From contig DASRFK010000103.1 of the NCBI GenBank assembly GCA_035651635.1, positions 1 through 30,274 of the forward strand: a stretch of 30,274 nt of DNA, in the 5' to 3' direction. The position numbers were made by a program, and so were the translations under genes. Source of the stretch: JANXQE01 sp035651635 (GTDB taxonomy: Bacteria; Verrucomicrobiota; Verrucomicrobiia; Limisphaerales; UBA8199). Shown one piece after another: positions 8,108 through 15,043 of this stretch. The notes under the pieces were generated by a model, which was not told the origin of the DNA, searched no databases, and saw only the letters and a program-made list of their open reading frames with translations. The stretch's first letter is position 1; every line of letters begins with the position of its first letter.

Positions 8108-10546
8108 ATGCTCGCACCAAATCTGGCATTTCTCGCGGCGACTATTGCAGTCCCGATGAGCCTCGTGGCGGCCAACAACCAAATACTTGGTTGGAACAAC
8201 CTTGGGATGCACTGCATGGACAGCGATTACTCGGTGTTCAGCATTTTGCCCCCTTACAATACCATCGAGTGCCAGTTAATTGTCAGTGGCCGGCTGATAA
8301 CCAATGGCAGCGGCTACAACGTCACTTACGAGGCAGTTGCCGATCCCAGCGGTTCCTTCAATTCGACGGCTATAGGCAAGGGCAATTATTTTACGCATGC
8401 GCAGGCGCTCTACGGCGCCGCGGTCGCGCCCGATGCGGGGCTCGCGGGCTGGAACATGCCGGGCGTCAGCAACGTCCCGCAGTCCATGCTCTTCGAGGTC
8501 ACGAATGCTCCTGCGGCGGGCGTCGCCACTCCGGTCAATTGGTTCCGGGCTGAAGGCATTCCGATCTCGCCTTACGACGACTCCCACAACAAGAACCCAT
8601 ACCCGATGATGCGCCTCATCGCCCGGAGCGGGACCTCCCCGATCGCTACGAATGACATCGTCTTGCCTGTTTCAGATGAAATGGATTGCCGGGCCTGCCA
8701 TGCATCCGGCACACAAAGCTCGGCCCAACCTGCCTCGGGCTGGGTTTGGGACGGTTTGCCGGAACGCGATTTTCGGCTGAACATCCTCCGGCTCCACGAT
8801 GAGCGGGTTTTTGCTGAACAGGCCGTCCTCTATGCCGCCGCGCTGTCTGTGCGAGGATTCAATCCCCAGGGACTGTATCGCGGTGTCATTGCCGACGGCA
8901 AACCGGTGCTGTGCGCTGCTTGTCATGCCTCGGAAGCGCTTGGCGCACCCAGTTACGGTACGATTCCCGCCCTGACGGCATCCATCCATGGTTTTCACGC
9001 CCACGTCCTGGACCCAATAGCGAATACCCGGCTCGATGACTCGGCGAACCGCTCCGCCTGCTATCGCTGTCACCCCGGTTCCACCACAAAATGCCTGCGC
9101 GGTGCGATGGGCGGGGCCATCGCGTCCGATGGTTCTATGGCCATGCAGTGCCAGAGTTGCCACGGCAATATGGGCACAGTCGGTTCGACCAATCGGGTGG
9201 GCTGGTTCATGGAGCCGAATTGCGCAAGCTGTCACACCGGCACTGCCACCAGCAACAACGGGCAGGTTCGTTATACCTCAGTTTTCACCGATACCAATGG
9301 CACTGTGCGCACCGCCGCAGACCAGACTTTTTCGACTCAGCCGAACGTGCCGGCGATTGGACTTTCGCTGTATCGTTTCTCCGCTGGGCACGGGGGGTTG
9401 CAGTGCGAAGCCTGCCACGGGTCGACTCACGCGGAGTTTCCGAGCACGCATGCCAATGACAACGTCCGCAACCAGGCCATGCAAGGCCACGCGGGGGTGA
9501 TGGCCGAATGCACGGCTTGCCATACTTCGATGCCGGTCAGCACTACAAGTGCTGCCGGTGGTCCCCATGGAATGCATCCCGTCGGCCAAAGTTGGATTTC
9601 CGCTCATCACGACTACATTCAAGGCAACCTTGCCCGCTGCCAGGCGTGCCACGGATCTGATAGTCGCGGGACGGTGCTTTCACGTGTTCAAGGTGACCGC
9701 ACGCTCACTGCTAGTTTTGACGGAGGCACCGTGAGATTAAACTTGTTTCGAGGCGCGTTGATCGGTTGCTACACGTGTCATAACGGGCCAAGCGGGGATT
9801 CCATCAACAACACTACGCCGCCCACGGTGAGCGTTGTCTCGGGCAACAGCCTCAACAGCACCCCGCTAAACCTGACGGTTTCTGTCGTTCCTGTAACGGC
9901 CAGCCTGCGTATCATTTCGCAACCCGCCAATGGCTCGCTTGGCGTGAGCAACAACGTTCTGAGTTACTTCCCGAATCCTGGTTTCACCGGTACGGACACT
10001 TTCACTTACGCTGCGTGGGACGGTTCGAAGAATTCTACGCTCGCTACCGGTACCGTGGCCGTGGCGCAGGGACCGTATTCGCTGGGCATTGCTTCCTGTG
10101 TACCCGCGAGTTATCCAGCCGGCTGGCCCGTCGCCTTTGTGGTGATCCCTGCGGTGACCAACTCCTCTAGCGCTGTGATCGTCGATTGGGAATTCGGTGA
10201 CGGCTTACCGCACAGCACAGGCCAATACGCACAACACGTCTATTCGAAACCAGGAACATACAACTGGATGGTCTCCGCTACGGTCGGAACCGTGAGCGCG
10301 ACCAATATCGGGACAATTACCATTGATAGCCCCATTGCTCTGGGGGTGGTTATGGGCAACAATTCAGTCAGCTTGTCCTGGCCGCGCTCGACTTCCGACG
10401 TGGTCATACAGCAATCAGACATGATCGGAACGGACGCTCAATGGTTGGTCGTAACGAATTTACCTCTTGCGGGGCCCAATGGCCTGATCATCAATGTCCC
10501 AAATTCCGGCGGCACTCGATTCTTCCGAGCCCGCCAACCTTGGTAA
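8108..10546 (+). CDS. Secreted nonahaem c-type cytochrome with Ig-like and PKD domains
   Basis: This 812-residue protein has a signal peptide ending near LVAA (residue 21). Residues about 25-190 form a domain with no haem motif that opens with the striking GWNNLGMHCMDSDYSVFSI. Nine CxxCH sites follow between about 194 and 558: CRACH, CAACH, CYRCH, CQSCH, CASCH, CEACH, CTACH, CQACH and CYTCH, with extra His-rich segments such as HGFHAHV and AHHDY that could supply distal ligands. After the haems come a cadherin/Ig-like repeat (GFTGTDTFTYAAWDG), a PKD domain (DWEFGDG to YSKPGTYNW) and a terminal beta module ending FFRARQPW. It probably moves electrons outside the inner membrane. It has its own motif-C promoter and precedes a sulfite dehydrogenase; the substrate is unknown. 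Confidence 0.9.
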   Translation: MLAPNLAFLAATIAVPMSLVAANNQILGWNNLGMHCMDSDYSVFSILPPYNTIECQLIVSGRLITNGSGYNVTYEAVADPSGSFNSTAIGKGNYFTHAQALYGAAVAPDAGLAGWNMPGVSNVPQSMLFEVTNAPAAGVATPVNWFRAEGIPISPYDDSHNKNPYPMMRLIARSGTSPIATNDIVLPVSDEMDCRACHASGTQSSAQPASGWVWDGLPERDFRLNILRLHDERVFAEQAVLYAAALSVRGFNPQGLYRGVIADGKPVLCAACHASEALGAPSYGTIPALTASIHGFHAHVLDPIANTRLDDSANRSACYRCHPGSTTKCLRGAMGGAIASDGSMAMQCQSCHGNMGTVGSTNRVGWFMEPNCASCHTGTATSNNGQVRYTSVFTDTNGTVRTAADQTFSTQPNVPAIGLSLYRFSAGHGGLQCEACHGSTHAEFPSTHANDNVRNQAMQGHAGVMAECTACHTSMPVSTTSAAGGPHGMHPVGQSWISAHHDYIQGNLARCQACHGSDSRGTVLSRVQGDRTLTASFDGGTVRLNLFRGALIGCYTCHNGPSGDSINNTTPPTVSVVSGNSLNSTPLNLTVSVVPVTASLRIISQPANGSLGVSNNVLSYFPNPGFTGTDTFTYAAWDGSKNSTLATGTVAVAQGPYSLGIASCVPASYPAGWPVAFVVIPAVTNSSSAVIVDWEFGDGLPHSTGQYAQHVYSKPGTYNWMVSATVGTVSATNIGTITIDSPIALGVVMGNNSVSLSWPRSTSDVVIQQSDMIGTDAQWLVVTNLPLAGPNGLIINVPNSGGTRFFRARQPW

Positions 10547-10697
10547 CCCTTAGTCCGAACGGCTGGACAGGCGCTCGTGAAAACATTGCTGAAGGATGGA
10601 TTCCTATTTGAAATGTAAGAAAATGGCCCAAAACGCATCCTGGCAGTGCCATAGTATCCAATCGTGGTGAGAGGTGTGCCTTAATCTTTACCTCAAA

Positions 10698-11918
10698 ATG
10701 AAGGCCAAAACCGGCATCCCCGATAAAGCAGTGAGTCGGCGCGAGTTTCTGCGTATGCTCGGAGTGGCGGGCGGCGGCACTTTGATGGCCCCATTAATAG
10801 CGGCTGCCAGTGCAAATCCCAAACGATCACTAGAACAGCTCGTTCGCTTTCCGGAAAAGACCGACCTCATCCTCAGGACCGATCGTCCGCCACAATTGGA
10901 GACGCCTCTGCATTATTTTCGAGAGGATCTCACCCCGAACAACGCATTTTATGTCCGCTGGCACCTGGAGGGTATTCCGACTTCGGTCGATCTGGGCGCG
11001 TTTCGCCTGCAAATCAGCGGTCATGTCGAAAGACCGCTATCGCTTTCGGCGGCCGACTTGCGCGGCCAGTTTGAAGCGAACTCCCTTGTCGCCGTCAACC
11101 AGTGTTCAGGAAACTCGCGAAGTTTTTTTGAACCTCGTGTGCCGGGTGGACAATGGAAAAACGGCGCCATGGGCAACGCGCGGTGGACCGGAGTGCGCTT
11201 GCGTGACCTGCTGGACCGGGCCGGCGTGAAAGCGGGTACGATCGATGTGGCCTTTAGCGGGCTCGACCGTGCGGCCATGTCTGGTACCCCAAACTTTGCC
11301 AAGGCGCTGGGCGTCGACCATGCGAGAGACGGCGAAGTGATGGTTGCCTACGAGATGAACGGCGCGGATTTGCCGATGCTCAACGGGTTCCCCTTGAGGC
11401 TCGTGGTTCCCGGATGGTACGCCACCTACTGGGTGAAGGCTTTGACTCAGATCCATGTCTTACCGGAGAAGTTCCACGGGTTCTGGATGGACAAGGCTTA
11501 CCGCATTCCGACTGCGCCGGACGGTAAGGAATTTCCCGATCACCTGGCCACAGAAACCACGCCCATTAACCGCATGAGCTTGCGGTCCTTATTTGTCCGC
11601 CCCGAACCCGATGAGCAAATACCCTCAAAGGCTCCATTTGAAATCCAGGGTATCGCCTTCGACAGCGGCATCGGAATTCAGCGCGTGGAGATCTCGACAG
11701 ATAACGGTGCTACTTGGAGAACCGCGCAGTTGGACAAGGATTTTGGAAATTACTCCTGGCGTCGCTGGCGCCTTCGTTGGAATCCGCCCGCCCCTGGGAA
11801 ATACCAGCTCAAAGTGCGCGCTTTCAATCGGGCTGGGGAACAACAAACGAACAGTTTATGGAATCGGGGCGGTTATATGCGTAATGTCATTGAGCAAACC
11901 GACGTGGAGGTGGTTTGA
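10698..11918 (+). CDS. SorA/SoxC-like sulfite dehydrogenase, molybdopterin subunit
   Basis: This is a 406-residue protein from the ATG chosen here. It begins with a twin-arginine signal, SRREFLRMLGVAGGG, so it is folded with its cofactor in the cytoplasm and exported by Tat. The oxidoreductase molybdopterin domain follows; the Mo-ligand cysteine is Cys136 in VAVNQCSGNSRSFF, a sequence typical of SorA/SoxC. The C-terminal Mo-co dimerisation domain is present (IQGIAFDSGIGIQRVEISTDNG, with YSWRRWRLRW). These enzymes oxidise sulfite to sulfate and pass electrons to cytochrome c. A GTG at 10674 in the same frame is an alternative start; the ATG gives a more usual Tat leader. The stop overlaps the next gene (TGATG), a triheme cytochrome. 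Other oxyanion substrates cannot be excluded. Confidence 0.9.
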   Translation: MKAKTGIPDKAVSRREFLRMLGVAGGGTLMAPLIAAASANPKRSLEQLVRFPEKTDLILRTDRPPQLETPLHYFREDLTPNNAFYVRWHLEGIPTSVDLGAFRLQISGHVERPLSLSAADLRGQFEANSLVAVNQCSGNSRSFFEPRVPGGQWKNGAMGNARWTGVRLRDLLDRAGVKAGTIDVAFSGLDRAAMSGTPNFAKALGVDHARDGEVMVAYEMNGADLPMLNGFPLRLVVPGWYATYWVKALTQIHVLPEKFHGFWMDKAYRIPTAPDGKEFPDHLATETTPINRMSLRSLFVRPEPDEQIPSKAPFEIQGIAFDSGIGIQRVEISTDNGATWRTAQLDKDFGNYSWRRWRLRWNPPAPGKYQLKVRAFNRAGEQQTNSLWNRGGYMRNVIEQTDVEVV

Positions 11919-12961
11919 TGCAAGAACTGATCAGCAAGCGCTTCATCGCGTTTTGGTTCTCATCTGTTTTGCTTCAACTGGGCCTCGTTTCCTTTAGCGA
12001 CGGGGCATCACCCTCCAGTGGCACCAACGCCACCGCCGCGGTGCACTCCATTATCCTGCCACATTTCGAGCCGGAGCTTCCGAGCGCCCACGGTCGTGAT
12101 GAATACCTGGTTGTATGCGTAAGTTGCCACTCTCCCCGATACGTCACGATGCAGCCATTGTTCCCCCAGCGTCAGTGGGAGGAGACGGTCGACAAAATGG
12201 CTAAAGTCTACGGTGCTCAAATGGACCAGGACCAGAGGGGAGCCATCGTCCAGTACCTTGTCACAACCCACGGCCCGGATTCGACGCGAGCGCCTGCTCG
12301 CGACGAAGATTCTGATTTCGCCTCTGCCGCTAAGCCCATTTCCCCTCCGGAGACGGCCCCATTGCTCCACCTCGCTGCTGACAGCACAGAACACGCAAAG
12401 GAGGTCGAGCGTGGAGGCGAATTATTCAAACAGAACTGTGCCGCTTGCCATGGCGCCACAGGACGTGGTGATGGTTTCGTAAGCCAGGTGCTGCTGCGCA
12501 AACCAAAGGACCTTGTAGCCACTCGGTTCTCTCTGAGCCTTCTGAGCCAAGTTCTTTGGAATGGAAAACGTGGGACAGCAATGCCATCTTGGCGCAGCCT
12601 GCCGCAAGCGGACTTGACCGCGCTCGCCGCTTACGTCCAAAACCTTCACCAGCCTGTTAATTCGGACGCAGCATCGCCCGAATCCCTTCAGCGAGGACAG
12701 CAGGTCTTCCTGCAAAACTGCGCGCCTTGTCATGGACAATCCGGCGATGGAAAGGGCACCGCTGCCACTACGCTGATGCCTGAGCCCGCAAATTTTAAAC
12801 TGAAACAACCCGATTTCGCTTACATCTTGCAGGTTCTGAACAATGGAATCCCCGGCACAGGCATGCCCGCGTGGAACCAACAGATCTCCGAACCCGACCG
12901 GAAGGCGCTTGCCAACTTTCTGCGATCGCTTTTCAGAGCCGAGTCCCCGAGCGAACACTAA
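11918..12961 (+). CDS. Triheme cytochrome c, electron acceptor of the sulfite dehydrogenase
   Basis: This 347-residue protein has an N-terminal signal peptide or anchor (residues about 8-30) and three CxxCH motifs: CVSCH (67-71), CAACH (174-178) and CAPCH (268-272). The first lies in a short SorB-like domain (VCVSCHSPRYV, then QRQWEETVDKM). The other two are class I cytochrome domains with possible axial methionines in GTAMPSW and GTGMPAW. Its ATG overlaps the stop of the Mo-subunit gene, so the two are translationally coupled and almost certainly a complex. Classical SorB has one haem and SoxD two, so three is unusual. An inverted repeat 40 bp after the stop may end the transcript. Confidence 0.92.
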   Translation: MQELISKRFIAFWFSSVLLQLGLVSFSDGASPSSGTNATAAVHSIILPHFEPELPSAHGRDEYLVVCVSCHSPRYVTMQPLFPQRQWEETVDKMAKVYGAQMDQDQRGAIVQYLVTTHGPDSTRAPARDEDSDFASAAKPISPPETAPLLHLAADSTEHAKEVERGGELFKQNCAACHGATGRGDGFVSQVLLRKPKDLVATRFSLSLLSQVLWNGKRGTAMPSWRSLPQADLTALAAYVQNLHQPVNSDAASPESLQRGQQVFLQNCAPCHGQSGDGKGTAATTLMPEPANFKLKQPDFAYILQVLNNGIPGTGMPAWNQQISEPDRKALANFLRSLFRAESPSEH

Positions 12962-13000
12962 TTTCATCTTTCATTTTAAGGTGATACGTCCCGCGGGCAT

Positions 13001-13016
13001 CTCTGACTCATCAGAG
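13001..13016 (+). terminator. Hairpin 40 bp after the triheme cytochrome gene
   Basis: A perfect 6-bp stem CTCTGA/TCAGAG with a CTCA loop. No T-run follows on the plus strand, so it is a weak terminator candidate or a transcript-end stabiliser. Confidence 0.35.
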
Positions 13017-13117
13017 TCCAGCGCGAGGCGAACGGACATTAGCGGGGCGTAATTCTAATCCTCCTACTGGCGATTCCAGCGGAATGCATCCCGGTGACTG
13101 TCACCTGGTAAGCCAAA

Positions 13118-13489
13118 ATGAACACCCCCAAGGCCAAATCCAAACGGCGGTCCTCTGGACAACAGCCGAAACGGTTCCAAGGCGCCCCCGGCGGCCACTT
13201 GGCTGCCATCGCCGGACGACTCGCTCCGCCAAAGGTCGGGCATTGCCCGAGGAACAGTGGATAGGACAAATGCGCCGTATAGTCCGGCGCATGTCATGCC
13301 AGCTTGACAAAATTGAACTGATATTTCGCGCGATGGAGGTAATGGAAAGCAAACAAGCCGTGCGCTGTTGGTTCAACGGAGTCGTACCCGCGCTCGGAGG
13401 GCGCCCGATCGATCTTTGCCGGACAGCGCGCGGGCGCCAAGCCCTCCTGCGCGAAACTGGAACGGATCGAGCATAGCCTGCATTCATGA
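13118..13489 (+). pseudogene. MbcA/ParS/Xre-type (DUF2384) antitoxin remnant, frame-disrupted
   Basis: A 372-bp stretch can be read as a 123-residue protein only by changing frame twice. The start is ATG 13118 (MNTPKAKSKRRSS). Near 13230-13240 the coding signal moves to the next frame (ALPEEQWIGQMRRIVRR, then IFRAMEVMESKQAV). That frame carries the DUF2384 core, a WF..VVPALGGRPIDL segment like W(L)..P..ALGGR.PLDLL in the family. Near 13440, inside a GC-rich GCGCGCGGGCGC tract, it returns to the first frame, where KLERIEHSLHS precedes TGA at 13487; this matches the family's closing L.RIEHG. Without the frame changes the core frame stops at 13476. A RES-type toxin gene would be expected downstream, but none is recognisable. 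Decay is favoured over sequencing error but not proven. Confidence 0.5.
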
Positions 13490-13844
13490 GCGGATCCACG
13501 GGAGTCTAGAAAGCCGGGACGCGTCCAGCGCGGTGCAACCACTTGCTGCTAACTTTCAACAATAGAATTCAAAATCGACCCGAAAGGCTGGCCATCAACT
13601 ACACCTTCGCCCGATAGATGCGCAACCGGCGACGACGCGACAATGCGAACGAGGCTGCAGTCTTTCATCAGCGCTCCGCTTGCCTCATTATTGGTTCACC
13701 AGAACGCATCAAAAAGATCGCTACTACCACGGTTCACGAGGAAGCTGAATATGTTTGTGGTCCGACGGGGAAACCGGCGGTCGCGAGGCTGGTCATAGCT
13801 TTTGGGCTAGGGGTCTGCCCGGAACACCCGCCGATGTTCTACCC
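13490..13844. other. Stretch with no recognisable gene
   Basis: Short ORFs occur on both strands but none shows a family motif or a good start. An ATGA at the antitoxin end could have begun a partner toxin gene, but a TAG follows at its eighth codon. The stretch probably holds decayed sequence of the toxin-antitoxin locus. Confidence 0.4.
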
Positions 13845-14129
13845 TCATTTGGGAGGTCCGCTTTTTGAGCGCAAGCGGGTTTGGAGTTCCTTTTCGTAAG
13901 CTGGAAAATAGCGGCCAATCAAGGGCAGATTGAATGCGGGAAGGATCGAAGTATTCGGTTCGTGATCGAGAAGAAATCGAAAACTCTCCTCGATCAGTGC
14001 TTCAGGTGATTTACCGGTACCGAATCGTTGAATGTCCTGCTCAGTTACTCGCACACGATGGTGTGAGGTCACGGTGCCCTTGACCGTAACCATCCATTCG
14101 TCGCCCTCCGCCCGCTCAATTTCAATCAT
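13845..14129 (-). CDS. Small conserved protein of unknown function (94 aa)
   Basis: This compact soluble protein has an N-terminal beta-rich part (MIEIERAEGDEWMVTVKGTVTSHHRVRV), then a helical segment EALIEESFRFLLDHEPNTSILPAFNLPLIGRYFPAYEKEL. Proteins with this 'ELV..SF.FLL.REP..SIL..F.L..I..YFP.YE' pattern recur as short hypothetical proteins in many bacteria; no function is known to me. No signal peptide or cysteine is present and no strong Shine-Dalgarno precedes the ATG. It lies 91 bp downstream of the monohaem cytochrome gene in the same orientation, so it may be its distal partner. Confidence 0.7.
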   Translation of the reverse strand: MIEIERAEGDEWMVTVKGTVTSHHRVRVTEQDIQRFGTGKSPEALIEESFRFLLDHEPNTSILPAFNLPLIGRYFPAYEKELQTRLRSKSGPPK

Positions 14130-14220
14130 GGCGATTAAAACTGCTCGCTCGCGTCCGAACTTTCAAGCAGCGGATTAGAACCCGCCGACCCGAAGTTCGC
14201 CGCAAATCGCGTCCAGCAGT

Positions 14221-14751
14221 TCATTTCGCCGGCGGCTCCGAGCCAAGAAACTGGCTAACGGGAGCGGGCAAATCGTTGGCCTTCGCAAGCAGTTGACTGA
14301 CTTGCCACAATTGGAGATCGCTCAGCGAGCCTTTGTAGGCGGGCATGCCGGTGAGCCGAATACCGTTTGCCACTTTCCAGTATGTTTCTCCAACCGGATC
14401 GTCTGTCACCCCTTTGCCATGGAATAATTGGGGAGGCGGTGGGTACATGCCTTTTGCGGTCGGGGTTTTGGGCTGGCCGCTCATTCCGTGGCACACCGCG
14501 CAATACTCGCGGTACACCTTGGCGCCAGCCATGATGTCTTCCTCCGTCGGGGGTACCGGGCTCTCTTTAGGGGCCTCACGTTTGATGCGCGCCTTCAAAG
14601 CCATCGATGCGAGGCGTTTCTCCAAAGGCAACGGAGGGCCGGCGGTGGCAACCGGTGCGTACCCAAACCGAATGTAAACGAACGCACAAGCCGGGAGCAG
14701 AACGATTCCCACAACAAAGCCGATGATCAAACCAATCAAAGTCCTTTTCAC
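14221..14751 (-). CDS. Membrane-anchored monohaem cytochrome c
   Basis: This 176-residue protein has an uncleaved-looking N-terminal helix (residues 5-30, MKRTLIGLIIGFVVGIVLLP...), so the haem domain faces the periplasm. The haem motif is CAVCH at 84-88 in a class I cytochrome domain, and Met136 in RLTGMPAYKG is the likely distal ligand. An LPAC (Cys22) inside the helix might be read as a lipobox, but the hydrophobic stretch continues past it, which favours a transmembrane anchor. It is divergent from the large secreted repeat protein to its right. It is a plausible electron shuttle between dehydrogenases and terminal oxidases; no specific partner is encoded beside it. Confidence 0.88.
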   Translation of the reverse strand: MKRTLIGLIIGFVVGIVLLPACAFVYIRFGYAPVATAGPPLPLEKRLASMALKARIKREAPKESPVPPTEEDIMAGAKVYREYCAVCHGMSGQPKTPTAKGMYPPPPQLFHGKGVTDDPVGETYWKVANGIRLTGMPAYKGSLSDLQLWQVSQLLAKANDLPAPVSQFLGSEPPAK

Positions 14752-15043
14752 AAATTAAGATAATTTGGAACACGTTAACGGCGGTGATTCTCGCCGGTTC
14801 AGCATGATTCCCGCCCAAATTACGCTATTCCGCCGGAGTTGCCAGTGGGGCCATCGCGAACGTCTGCGGGCCAAACCAACTTGGATTATCCAGGCCAACC
14901 GCAGTTGATTCGATGCAGGCCACCTCCAGAGACCTACACCTACTTTGCTCGCACACTAACAATAAATGGTTAGTTATTAGAATGATATATCACTATTGCA
15001 TAAGTTGCATGTTGTGCGAAGGTCCGGCAAAGCTTGTTCGTCG
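14752..15043. promoter_or_regulatory. Divergent intergenic region between cytochrome c and secreted repeat protein
   Basis: An AT-rich island lies at about 14953-15000 and contains a small inverted repeat, CTAAC (14956-14960) and GTTAG (14969-14973), followed by TTATTAGAATGATATAT. It is a reasonable place for promoters or an operator of the rightward gene. No TGTAACTTTTT motif is present. Confidence 0.3.

Noticed and set aside
13618..13899. A 93-codon plus-strand ORF
   Set aside because: No family similarity, basic and irregular composition, and its end overlaps the better supported minus-strand small protein.
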